From NCBI RefSeq assembly GCF_003367395.1, contig NZ_CP031417.1, positions 1,674,001-1,738,000 on the forward strand: a DNA stretch of 64,000 nucleotides. The letters run 5' to 3'. A model generated the notes under the pieces. It was not told the DNA's origin, searched no databases, and saw only the letters and a list, made by a program, of their open reading frames with translations. Made by a program: the position numbers and the translations under genes. Of this stretch, positions 1 through 6,737 are shown one piece after another. Position 1 is the stretch's first letter. The number at the start of each line of letters is the position of its first letter. This DNA comes from Pseudolabrys taiwanensis (GTDB lineage: Bacteria > Pseudomonadota > Alphaproteobacteria > Rhizobiales > Xanthobacteraceae).

Positions 1-1
1 G

Positions 2-34
2 GCCGCCGGCAAAAAAACCGCCGCCAAGGCCTGA
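2..34 (+). CDS. C-terminal end of an upstream gene (partial)
   Basis: One frame is open from the window edge to a TGA at 32-34 and encodes an Ala/Lys-rich tail, AAGKKTAAKA. Such tails occur at the ends of DNA topoisomerase I, histone-like proteins and RNase R in alphaproteobacteria. Eleven codons cannot separate these, so no function is assigned. It runs towards the convergent gene whose stop lies at 50. Confidence 0.45.
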   Translation, partial: AAGKKTAAKA

Positions 35-49
35 CGCGTCGCTCCGCCA

Positions 50-355
50 TCACACCCAGCGCTTGATTGGCCCGACCTGTTGGGTCGGGTGATCAAGCTC
101 GACGACGGTCTCGTCGATGTAACACCAGCCCCAGCCTTCCGGCGGATCGTAGCCCTCGATGATCGGATGGCCGGTTGCCGCGAAGTGCTTGGTCGCGTGC
201 TTGTTGGGCGATGAATCGCAGCAGCCGACATGGCCGCAGGTGCGACACAGGCGCAGGTGCACCCACCAGCTTCCGGTCTTGAGGCATTCCTCGCAGCCGC
301 GAGCGCTCGGCGTCACGTCGTGGATGGCGTCGGTGTGCGTGCATTCAGTGGCCAT
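50..355 (-). CDS. UBP-type zinc finger protein
   Basis: The 101-residue protein is essentially one zf-UBP domain. The Cys/His pattern is visible: C5/H7, C21-x2-C24, C37-x2-C40, C45/C46, H53-x3-H57 and H63. In eukaryotes this domain binds free ubiquitin C-termini. Bacterial stand-alone copies are common in Rhizobiales and Actinobacteria and have no settled role. The ATG at 355 begins MATECTH, directly before the first ligand pair, so the start is well placed. It appears monocistronic, with an inverted repeat (382-410) just upstream. Confidence 0.8.
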   Translation of the reverse strand: MATECTHTDAIHDVTPSARGCEECLKTGSWWVHLRLCRTCGHVGCCDSSPNKHATKHFAATGHPIIEGYDPPEGWGWCYIDETVVELDHPTQQVGPIKRWV

Positions 356-381
356 GGTGTCGCTCCTTGCGCGACCACCAT

Positions 382-410
382 AGCAGAGGCGAAGACTACC
401 TGCCTCTGCT
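382..410. promoter_or_regulatory. 9-bp perfect inverted repeat upstream of the UBP gene
   Basis: AGCAGAGGC (382-390) and GCCTCTGCT (402-410) form a perfect 9-bp dyad with an 11-base spacer, 27 bp before the start codon of the zinc-finger gene read on the minus strand. Its position would suit an operator or a 5' UTR hairpin. Its sequence does not match the palindromic repeat families seen elsewhere in the window. Confidence 0.3.
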
Positions 411-417
411 CACGGTC

Positions 418-526
418 ATTGCCGGGCTCGACCCGGCAATCCATGACGCCGTGCAACGCGCAAGGCGGAAAGTGCGGCCCCTCATGCGTGGACAGCCATC
501 ATGGATGCCCGGGTTCAAGCCCGGGC
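418..526. repeat. composite interspersed palindromic repeat
   Basis: There are two palindromes about 66 bp apart: ATTGCCGGG/CCCGGCAAT (418-440) and GCCCGGG/CCCGGGC (507-526), the second preceded by CCATCATGGAT. The same pair in the same order and similar spacing recurs at 41999-42138, after another gene end. This is the layout of REP/BIME-like extragenic repeats, which are abundant in Bradyrhizobium-type genomes. Confidence 0.7.
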
Positions 527-582
527 CTGACGCTGTGCAGGTGGTATCTGCCAGCGCGCCTTTGCCCTCCCCTACAACGAAA

Positions 583-617
583 AACGACCGTCTCACTTCC
601 AACACGAAGCGGTCGTT
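583..617. repeat. 8-bp inverted repeat upstream of an exported protein gene
   Basis: AACGACCG (583-590) and CGGTCGTT (610-617) are exact inverted copies with a 19-base spacer, ending 36 bp before the start codon at 654. It could be a 5' UTR hairpin or an operator. There is no T-run after it, so it is unlikely to be an intrinsic terminator. Confidence 0.3.
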
Positions 618-653
618 GATGGCCGCCTGGGCGCGTTCTTTGGGGAGTGGCCG

Positions 654-1025
654 ATGCGGCCGATCATCGCCGGCGTTGTGATAGGTCTGCTCGCGCTGGC
701 GCCGATGGCGCAGGCCGCGAGCGATGCGGCGCCGGGCAAGCCTTCGGTACAGAAGACGAAGACGCATAAGCCCGCGCATAAGAGTGCGCATAAGAAGACG
801 AGAAAGAAGCGGGTGTCGCGCCACTGGCACGGCTACGGCTTCCTGCCCGGCTATCGTCCGCCCGAGGTGATCGAACGCGAACGCGAGGAACGTTACTGGG
901 CGAGCGGGCCGCATTGGTACGGTCCCGCCTGGCCGGGCTTCTATCGCGGCCGTTGGAACGGCGGCGGCTTTGGTCCCTGCTACACCTACACGCCGATCGG
1001 CTACATGTGGAATTGCGGCAAGTAA
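654..1025 (+). CDS. hypothetical exported His/Lys- and aromatic-rich protein
   Basis: The 123-residue protein starts with a Sec signal peptide (about residues 1-22, ending AQA-AS). A segment of KTHK/AHK-type basic repeats follows (residues 35-60), then a Trp/Tyr/Gly/Pro-rich C-terminal half with two cysteines near the end. The layout is that of small secreted or periplasmic proteins of Bradyrhizobiaceae with no known function. It is not obviously linked to either neighbour. Confidence 0.7.
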   Translation: MRPIIAGVVIGLLALAPMAQAASDAAPGKPSVQKTKTHKPAHKSAHKKTRKKRVSRHWHGYGFLPGYRPPEVIEREREERYWASGPHWYGPAWPGFYRGRWNGGGFGPCYTYTPIGYMWNCGK

Positions 1026-1201
1026 GCCGTCGCTTAAGCGCTCAGGTAAGCCACCCCGTGGGCTGTCTGTCGCACACATCGCTGCATCGGAATGATGCAA
1101 TTTCGGCGCGCTTCCAGCCGTAAATTCGTGCAGCCGCGGCGATTGACGGCGCGCGACTTCTCCCACCACATTACGCGCCCCTGACATCGCAGGATCGTTT
1201 C

Positions 1202-2179
1202 ATGATCGCACGTCGCCTCGCCTGTTCTCTCATCGTCACCGCGCTCTCGTTCACCGCCGCCGCCGCGCAAAGCTGGCCGGAGCGTCCGGTGACGATGATC
1301 GTGCCTTTCGCCGCCGGCAGCGCATCCGACACGGTCGGCCGCATCCTCGCCGCGCGCCTGGGCGATGTTCTGGGTCAGCAGGTCGTGATCGAGAACATGG
1401 GCGGCGCCGGCGGCACGATCGGCACCGGCCGCGCCGCGAGAGCCACGCCCGACGGCTATCAGTTCATCCTCGGCGGCATCGACACGTTCGCCATGAGCAA
1501 GGCGCTGTACAAGAAGCTGCCGTACGACCCGGTCGCGGATTTCGTGCCGGTCGCGCTCGTCGCCGAACAGCCGATCGTGCTGCTGGTGCGCAAGGATCTG
1601 CCGGCGAAGGACCTCAAGGAGTTCATCGCCTACGGCAAGGCCAATCCAGGCAAGCTGCAATACGGCTCGGCCGGCGTCGGCTCTGGCTCGCATCTTGCCT
1701 GCGCGCAATTGTTCGCCGCCGCCGGCATCGAGGGCGCGCATGTGCCCTATCGCGGCTCGGCCCCCGCCATGCAGGACGTCATCGCCGGCCGCCTCGACGG
1801 CATCTGCGCGCTCGGCGCCGCGGCGCTGCCGCAGATCACGAGCGGCACCGTGCGTCCGCTGGCCATCCTGAGCAAGGAGCGCTCGCCGCTGCTGCCCGAT
1901 CTCGCCAGCGCCAGCGAACAGGGCCTGAAGGATTTCGACGCGCCGTTCTGGAGCGCCTTCTTCGTGCCGAAGGGCACGCCCGACGCGGTGGTGAAGAAGC
2001 TCAACGCCGCCGCGCTCGACTTGATGAACACGCCGTCGAGCGCCGAGGCATTGAAGAAAGTCGGCACCACCTTTGTCGCGGCTGACCGCCGGTCGCCGGA
2101 GTATCTGCAGAAGTTTCTCGACAGCGAAATCGCGAAATGGGCGGCGATCATCAAAGCGAGTGGCGTAACATTGGATTGA
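1202..2179 (+). CDS. Bug-family (TctC-like) periplasmic solute receptor
   Basis: The 325-residue protein has a signal peptide (to about residue 23, AAAQ-SWPERPV) followed by the family hallmarks: WPERPV...IVPFAAGSASD near the N-terminus, the PDGY loop, and the YGSAG motif mid-protein. Bug receptors capture carboxylates or amides in the periplasm, classically for the TctA/TctB membrane partners. No TctA/TctB genes lie in the window, which is usual for the large orphan Bug sets of this lineage. The ligand cannot be read from the sequence. A second member lies at 21781-22764. Confidence 0.9.
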   Translation: MIARRLACSLIVTALSFTAAAAQSWPERPVTMIVPFAAGSASDTVGRILAARLGDVLGQQVVIENMGGAGGTIGTGRAARATPDGYQFILGGIDTFAMSKALYKKLPYDPVADFVPVALVAEQPIVLLVRKDLPAKDLKEFIAYGKANPGKLQYGSAGVGSGSHLACAQLFAAAGIEGAHVPYRGSAPAMQDVIAGRLDGICALGAAALPQITSGTVRPLAILSKERSPLLPDLASASEQGLKDFDAPFWSAFFVPKGTPDAVVKKLNAAALDLMNTPSSAEALKKVGTTFVAADRRSPEYLQKFLDSEIAKWAAIIKASGVTLD

Positions 2180-2253
2180 ATTGATCGCGTTTCGTCATAG
2201 AGCTTACATCGCAGAGCCCTTTCCTCGCCGCATTACGCCGCTAGCAACGGCGC

Positions 2254-2895
2254 ATGAACGCACCGATCCCCTGGAACTACGATCGTGGCGAAATGATCGC
2301 CGATGCGGTCGTTCACGTGCTCGGCAACGCACTGGCGATCGCCGGCGCGGCGGTATTGTTCGTCATCGCCGCGCACGGCACCTTCGTCGAATTCGCGGCG
2401 GTCGCGATTTATCTCGCCGGCTTCATGGCGATGTTCGGCTTTTCGGCGGCGTACAATCTGTGGCCGGTGTCGCCGGTCAAATGGTGGCTGCGCCGGCTCG
2501 ACCACTCGGCGATCTATCTGCTGATCGCCTCCACCTATACCGCCTTCGTGCTGCCGCTCGGCGGTCTCACGCCGGTCATCGTGCTCACGGTGTTGTGGAC
2601 GACCGCCCTCGCCGGCATCGCGCTCAAGCTGCTGTGGCCCGGCCGCTTCGACCGCGCCTCGATCGCGCTCTATCTCATCATGGGCTGGAGCGGGCTGTTC
2701 GTGCTCGGGCCGATCGCCGCGGCGCTGGCGCCGATGACATTGGCGCTCATCGTTGCCGGCGGCGTGCTCTACTCGGTCGGCGTTGTCTTCCACGTCTGGC
2801 GCGCGCTGCGCTTTCAGAACGCGATCTGGCACGGCTTCGTGCTGGCGGCGGCGCTCTGCCATTACACCGCGGTGCTCATCTCGCTCGAGGCCTAA
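2254..2895 (+). CDS. hemolysin III (HlyIII/PAQR) family membrane protein
   Basis: The protein has 213 residues and about seven hydrophobic segments. HlyIII/PAQR features are present: an early E-x-I/A-D-x-x-x-H motif (GEMIADAVVH), an S-A-x-Y-N segment after TM2, RRLDHSAIYLLIA, and a late H-G-F/CHYTAV stretch whose His/Asp residues form the family's putative metal site. The haemolysin name is historical, and the cellular role in alphaproteobacteria is unknown. The following SRPBCC gene starts 41 bp downstream and may be co-transcribed. Confidence 0.88.
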   Translation: MNAPIPWNYDRGEMIADAVVHVLGNALAIAGAAVLFVIAAHGTFVEFAAVAIYLAGFMAMFGFSAAYNLWPVSPVKWWLRRLDHSAIYLLIASTYTAFVLPLGGLTPVIVLTVLWTTALAGIALKLLWPGRFDRASIALYLIMGWSGLFVLGPIAAALAPMTLALIVAGGVLYSVGVVFHVWRALRFQNAIWHGFVLAAALCHYTAVLISLEA

Positions 2896-2936
2896 GGCCT
2901 CTTGTCTCGCACGGCGCGGCCCGCTACCTGCTCGGC

Positions 2937-3428
2937 ATGGCCTTCCCACTGACCGTCACCCAGACATTGACCGCCGCCGCCTCGCCGGAGGACCTGTGGC
3001 GCGCGTTCGAGGCGGTCGAGCAATGGCCGACCGCGATGCGGACCTTGGCGAAGGCAAAGCGCGAGCCGGCCGGTGCGCTCGCCGCCGGCAGCCTCATTCG
3101 CACCCGCGCTGTGCGCGGCAGCGACGCCGCCGACCGGGACTACCGCGTCGTCACGGTGGAGAAGCCGCGCTACCTGGTGCTGGCGGTCGAGGACGAGGAA
3201 TACCGCGCCGTCACGCGCTACGAGATCGTGCCCCGCCGCCCCAACGACACCGACCTGCTCGTCACCGCCAGCTTGGACGCCGTCGGTCTGATGCAGAGCC
3301 TGCGGTTTTTGGCCTGGCGGGCGCGCATCGCGCCGGCGCTCAAGACCAACGCGCGCGAGCGCGCGCAGGGCCTTGTGGATCTCGCCGAGCGCTTCGCCGG
3401 CACGCCGGCCGCCACAACGCTTTCGTAA
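2937..3428 (+). CDS. SRPBCC (START-like) family protein
   Basis: The 163-residue protein has the polyketide-cyclase/START-like fold pattern: an N-terminal strand followed by AAASPEDLWRAFEAVEQWP, alternating strands (GSLIRTRAV, YRVVTVEKPRYLVL, TRYEIVPR), and a long C-terminal helix. The frame is open further upstream, but the ATG at 2937 places the first strand correctly and avoids a long overlap with the hemolysin III gene. These proteins bind hydrophobic ligands; the substrate is unknown. Confidence 0.75.
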   Translation: MAFPLTVTQTLTAAASPEDLWRAFEAVEQWPTAMRTLAKAKREPAGALAAGSLIRTRAVRGSDAADRDYRVVTVEKPRYLVLAVEDEEYRAVTRYEIVPRRPNDTDLLVTASLDAVGLMQSLRFLAWRARIAPALKTNARERAQGLVDLAERFAGTPAATTLS

Positions 3429-3453
3429 CCATACGCACCCTAGCCTCGCGCGC

Positions 3454-4047
3454 ATGAATTCATCCGCGCGCTCCTATCGCTACCGCGCTGCGCCGCGCCC
3501 GGCGCCGCCGCGGCGCCGCGGCTCGTATTTGCCGGGCTTGCTGATGCTCGCCGGCGTCTGCATCGTCGCGGCGACCTTTTCCGGCAAGCCCAAGCCTTCG
3601 CCCAAGCTGTCGGATGCCGGGCCTAACACGTTGACCGACGTGCGCGTGGTCGACGGCGACTCCCTGCGCAGCGCCGACCGCAACATCCGCCTCGTCGGTA
3701 TCGACGCCCCCGAGCGCAACCAGACCTGCCGCGACGGCCGCAACCGCGACTGGGCCTGCGGCGCGGCGGCGGCGGCGCGCCTCACCGAACTGATTGGACG
3801 CGGCCCCGTCACTTGCACGCCGAAGGGTCACGACCGCTATGGTCGCACATTGGCGGTCTGCGCGGCGGGCGCCGTGGCCGATCTCGGGCAGGTCCTGGTG
3901 CGCGAAGGCTACGCCGTCAATTACAGCTTCGACGACGATGGCTACGCGGAGGCCGAACAGGAAGCGCGCATGAGCGGCCGCGGTCTTTGGCAGGGGGCAT
4001 TCGAGCGGCCGCAAGATTGGCGCCGCCGTCACGCGCAGGCGGGATAG
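3454..4047 (+). CDS. membrane-anchored thermonuclease (SNase-like) protein
   Basis: The 197-residue protein has a basic proline-rich N-terminus, one hydrophobic segment (about residues 26-44) that acts as signal or anchor, and then an SNase domain. The catalytic set of staphylococcal nuclease is present: VVDGDS with the metal-binding Asp, IRLVGIDAPE with Arg and Glu, and DRYGRTLA with the second Arg. It is predicted to cleave DNA/RNA with Ca2+ outside the cytoplasm. Four cysteines may form disulfides. Confidence 0.85.
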   Translation: MNSSARSYRYRAAPRPAPPRRRGSYLPGLLMLAGVCIVAATFSGKPKPSPKLSDAGPNTLTDVRVVDGDSLRSADRNIRLVGIDAPERNQTCRDGRNRDWACGAAAAARLTELIGRGPVTCTPKGHDRYGRTLAVCAAGAVADLGQVLVREGYAVNYSFDDDGYAEAEQEARMSGRGLWQGAFERPQDWRRRHAQAG

Positions 4048-4054
4048 CCGGCGG

Positions 4055-4186
4055 TCAGTGAATGTAGCGCTCCGCCCAGATGAACAGGGCGTAGAGATGC
4101 TGCGGATAGATCGCGAAGTAAATGATCGCCGCAATAGGCGCGATCGGCAGGACCCAGTCTCGCATCGATACATCGCTCGCAGACAT
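4055..4186 (-). CDS. small membrane protein (43 aa)
   Basis: This short minus-strand frame runs from an ATG at 4186 to a TGA at 4055-4057. The product begins MSASDVSMRDWVLP and continues with one clear hydrophobic segment (IAPIAAIIYFAIYP, about residues 15-28), then aromatic residues and WAERYIH at the end. That layout of a polar N-terminus, one transmembrane helix and a Trp/Tyr belt is typical of real small membrane proteins. It fills an otherwise empty gap. No strong Shine-Dalgarno sits at the normal distance; a GGAGG lies about 19 bases upstream. Confidence 0.45.
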   Translation of the reverse strand: MSASDVSMRDWVLPIAPIAAIIYFAIYPQHLYALFIWAERYIH

Positions 4187-4256
4187 ACAATGCGACGATC
4201 ATGCATCCTCCGCGTGTAAAATAAGTTCCCGCGATGCCTACAGCTTATTGAAAACT

Positions 4257-4445
4257 CTAGTGAATTTGGATGCTATGGCCGCTGACAGCGGCTCCCGGCC
4301 GCACCTCAACCGTCACCGCCTCGCGGCATACGGTGCATGCGAAGCTGCGCAGCTCGGGATGGCCGAACGCCGCCGGCACCTTGCGGGCCAGCCGCATCGG
4401 GGCTCCGCAGCGCGGACACGTCGGCAAGGGTTGGGCTTCGCTCAT
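4257..4445 (-). CDS. small zinc-ribbon protein
   Basis: The 62-residue protein has two Cys pairs, CPRCG at residues 10-13 and CTVC at 37-40, with basic and hydrophobic residues between: a compact zinc ribbon. Length and spacing resemble small conserved hypothetical proteins of Bradyrhizobium relatives. Function is unknown; DNA, RNA or protein binding are all possible. It lies 89 bp downstream of clpS on the same strand. Confidence 0.6.
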   Translation of the reverse strand: MSEAQPLPTCPRCGAPMRLARKVPAAFGHPELRSFACTVCREAVTVEVRPGAAVSGHSIQIH

Positions 4446-4534
4446 GCGGGAGAAATGGCTGTATTCGCGAGTTCCAGCCAGTCCGGACTAACCCTTAAGT
4501 GCGGCCCCGCGCCGCGATCCGCGCACCGCCCGGG

Positions 4535-4843
4535 TCATTCCTTCTCGGTCGTGAAGTACAGCGGGAAACCGTTGGCACGGCCGAGCTCGGTCGCTTCCTT
4601 TGCCTTCGTCTCGGCAACGTCGCGCGTATAGACCGCGATGACACACGCGCCCTTCTGATGCGCCGTCAGCATCACGCGATAGGCTTGGCTCTCGTTCATG
4701 CGGAAGACCGCCTTCAGCACCTGCACGACGAACTCGCGCGGCGTGTAGTCGTCATTCAGGAGAATGACCTTCCACAGCGGCGGCCGCTGCACCTTCGGTT
4801 TGGTGCTGGTCTTGGGACGCGTCTTGACGCGAGGATCGCTCAT
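4535..4843 (-). CDS. clpS: ATP-dependent Clp protease adaptor ClpS
   Basis: The 102-residue protein has a Lys/Pro-rich flexible N-terminal arm and then the ClpS core. The N-degron pocket is intact: N30-D31-D32 in LLNDDYTPREFV, and H62 in TAHQKGAC. ClpS delivers proteins with N-terminal Leu/Phe/Trp/Tyr to ClpAP. clpA, often the next gene, is not here: the neighbours are a zinc-ribbon gene and msrB. Many Rhizobiales carry two clpS genes, so this could be the stand-alone copy. Confidence 0.92.
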   Translation of the reverse strand: MSDPRVKTRPKTSTKPKVQRPPLWKVILLNDDYTPREFVVQVLKAVFRMNESQAYRVMLTAHQKGACVIAVYTRDVAETKAKEATELGRANGFPLYFTTEKE

Positions 4844-4928
4844 CGCGGGCTCCGCTGCCGACGGCGGTCATTTTCACCGCCGCGGCCGGTTCCGGCAAGC
4901 GGTATCGGGCATGCCGGCAAGTCAGTCG

Positions 4929-5342
4929 TCAGGCCGGCTTGAAGTTCATCGCCACGCCATTGATGCAATAGCGCAGGCCCGTCGGCGGCGGGCCATCCGG
5001 AAAGACATGGCCGAGATGGCTGCCGCAACGGCTGCAATGCACTTCATCGCGGATCATGCCGTGGCTGAAATCGCGATCGCTTTCGACCGCGCCGGGCAAC
5101 GGCTCGTTGAAGCTCGGCCAACCGGTGCCGCTCTCAAACTTGACCTGCGACTTGAACAGCGGCTGGCCGCAGCCCACACATTCGAACGTACCCGCGCGCT
5201 TCTCGAAGTTGAGCGCACAACTGCCGGGCATTTCGGTGCCGTGGCCGCGCATGATGCGATACTGCTCGGGCGTCAGCAGGCTGCGCCATTCTGCATCGGT
5301 GTGGGTAACGGGAAAGGTCTTGGTGGCTGTGGTCATGGTCAT
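4929..5342 (-). CDS. msrB: peptide-methionine (R)-S-oxide reductase MsrB
   Basis: The 137-residue, full-length MsrB domain reduces the R epimer of methionine sulfoxide. The four structural zinc cysteines are present (CVGCG at about 55-58 and CSRCG near 105), with the catalytic Cys in RYCINGVAMNF close to the C-terminus and a possible resolving Cys42 (GSCAL). The frame extends upstream, but the ATG at 5342 gives a normal N-terminus. It appears to be a single-gene unit with no msrA beside it. Confidence 0.93.
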   Translation of the reverse strand: MTMTTATKTFPVTHTDAEWRSLLTPEQYRIMRGHGTEMPGSCALNFEKRAGTFECVGCGQPLFKSQVKFESGTGWPSFNEPLPGAVESDRDFSHGMIRDEVHCSRCGSHLGHVFPDGPPPTGLRYCINGVAMNFKPA

Positions 5343-5542
5343 CCCAATTAAAAGGCGCTGGAGACTGCCCCTCATATAAGATGGTGTTCGCGTAGGGCCA
5401 AGTGGCCCACCGCGGGCCACACCTGGTCGCCGATGACAAAGATCAAGGCCGGGACAACGCCGTTCGACAGTCTGCTCGCGGGAACGCCAGCCCCGCTCAC
5501 TCCGTTTTCGCTCATCATGGGCCATCCGCCAGAGGTGCTTCG

Positions 5543-5776
5543 ATGCTCGATTTTCCCGTTGCTCCCCCGATCGTCGTCAAGGACACGCCGCATAACCGCA
5601 AGCTCACGACGCTGAACGAGGCACGCGTCTTCGTCGACGAGATGCTGCATCAACGGCGGCTCTCGACGCTGCGCGAGATCAAAGCGCGGCTCGACGACGC
5701 GAGGGACGAAGAAACGGCGATCGAAGCGATCGGGGCGTTGCGCGAATTGCTGGCCGACGAAGACCTGATCGGCTAA
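5543..5776 (+). CDS. conserved hypothetical protein (77 aa)
   Basis: The 77-residue, mostly helical acidic protein starts MLDFPVAPP; the frame is open further upstream. AGAGGTG lies 7 bases before the ATG at 5543. No domain is recognised. The middle (LTTLNEARVFVDEML, LSTLREIKARLDDA) reads as two amphipathic helices, and no cysteines or membrane segment are present. It is divergent from msrB. Confidence 0.55.
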   Translation: MLDFPVAPPIVVKDTPHNRKLTTLNEARVFVDEMLHQRRLSTLREIKARLDDARDEETAIEAIGALRELLADEDLIG

Positions 5777-5850
5777 CGGAACGCACGCCTCTCCTAGGAA
5801 AATTCGGTCGCTGCATAATGCGGCGTCGCGTCGCATTAGCTTCACGGCCG

Positions 5851-5867
5851 TGACGTAAATTACGTCA
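5851..5867. promoter_or_regulatory. perfect 17-bp palindrome, candidate operator
   Basis: TGACGTAA-A-TTACGTCA is an exact palindrome with 8-bp arms and a single central base, 90 bp upstream of the small zinc-ribbon gene at 5957. Its low GC in a GC-rich region and its short spacer argue against an RNA hairpin and for a dimeric DNA-binding protein. It may control the 5957 gene. The cognate regulator is not evident. Confidence 0.45.
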
Positions 5868-5956
5868 GCGCTCCTGCTTCATCGTCGGGACAATGCCGCT
5901 ACAGTCGGCGCGAAACGACGGGAGGGGGGCCAAGAAAATCCGAGGAGGAGGCCCCG

Positions 5957-6154
5957 ATGGAACTGCTGCGAAATTTTGAACGATTTGCGCGCTCGCGACC
6001 CGTGATCGAATGCGCGCAATGCGGCGATCGAATTTACATTCCGGAATGGTCGGAGAGCCTCGATGGTGGTCGCGTTCGCCATCTTTGGAAGTGCGAGGCC
6101 TGCGGCTACGCCTTCGAAACCACCGTATGCTTTGAAGCAGAAGTGGCGGCGTGA
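5957..6154 (+). CDS. small zinc-ribbon protein
   Basis: The 65-residue protein has two Cys pairs, CAQCGD at about 19-22 and CEACG at about 46-49, separated by aromatic and basic residues, which makes a classic zinc ribbon. It is preceded by a strong purine-rich ribosome site (GAGGAGGAGG) at the right distance from ATG 5957. A final Cys near residue 58 is outside the ribbon. No partner gene is evident; the upstream palindrome suggests regulated expression. Confidence 0.7.
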   Translation: MELLRNFERFARSRPVIECAQCGDRIYIPEWSESLDGGRVRHLWKCEACGYAFETTVCFEAEVAA

Positions 6155-6250
6155 ACCGGCGGTCAACGCGCCACGATCACGCCAGCAAGCGATGAAGAGC
6201 CGGCCAAGCGCACGCACCCTCGCCCACATAATGATGCTGCGGTGACGAAG

Positions 6251-6282
6251 CGCTGGCCGGCTTTTGATGCCGGCTGTCAGCG
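6251..6282. repeat. stem-loop between two small genes
   Basis: CGCTG-GCCGGC (6251-6261) and GCCGGC-tgt-CAGCG (6269-6282) can pair around a 7-base TTTTGAT loop. It lies about 100 bp after the zinc-ribbon gene and about 80 bp before the next start. No T-run follows, so it is not a standard intrinsic terminator. The rest of the 6155-6361 gap shows no gene. Confidence 0.35.
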
Positions 6283-6361
6283 AGCCGACACAAACGCGGA
6301 ACTTACCTTCCGTCCTTTGCATTGTGTCTCCAGGTAATTTTTCACATCTGGAGGAAAAGCC

Positions 6362-6655
6362 ATGGCAAAGACAGCGCGACGGAACGCAAGCTGGCAGCGT
6401 CCCGGCTCGCCCATCGGCCGCAAGGGGCCGCGCAAAGCTCACCCCCGTTACACGCGCAACAACAACAAGACCTGGAGCAGCGGCGACGTGCGGACGCTGC
6501 GCCAGCTCGCGCGTCAGAACACGCCGACCCGCGTCATCGGCCTCAAGCTCGGCCGCACGGAAACGTCGGTGCGCGGCAAGGCGCAGCGCGAAGGCATTTC
6601 GCTCAAGCCGACGAACCGCTCGCCTTATACGCGCCGCCGTCGCAGCAGCCGCTAG
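6362..6655 (+). CDS. small basic SANT/Myb-like protein
   Basis: The 97-residue, strongly basic protein has TWSSGDVRTLRQLA (about 38-51), whose spaced Trp/Asp/Leu pattern matches helix 1 of a SANT/Myb-type domain. TRVIGLKLGRTETSVRGKA follows and reads as a helix-turn-helix recognition part. The tail is RRRRSSR. Similar small proteins are common and often multicopy in Bradyrhizobium. It probably binds nucleic acid, though the target is unknown. CTGGAGG lies 8 bases before ATG 6362. Confidence 0.7.
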   Translation: MAKTARRNASWQRPGSPIGRKGPRKAHPRYTRNNNKTWSSGDVRTLRQLARQNTPTRVIGLKLGRTETSVRGKAQREGISLKPTNRSPYTRRRRSSR

Positions 6656-6737
6656 CTATCGTCGGCCGGTTCGCTCGGACGCGACGTTCACGCGGTTGTG
6701 CGCGGAACGTCGCGTTCGCTTTGGCTATGATGGCGGC

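Noticed and set aside
2181..3428. Longer SRPBCC gene starting at 2181
   Set aside because: The extension overlaps nearly the whole hemolysin III gene in another frame and is Arg-rich shadow sequence. The ATG at 2937 fits the fold.
6299..6325. EcfG-type general stress promoter (GGAAC...GTT) before the SANT-like gene
   Set aside because: GGAAC is present, but the -10 region reads CATT at 17 bp, not the consensus GTT. Too weak to call.
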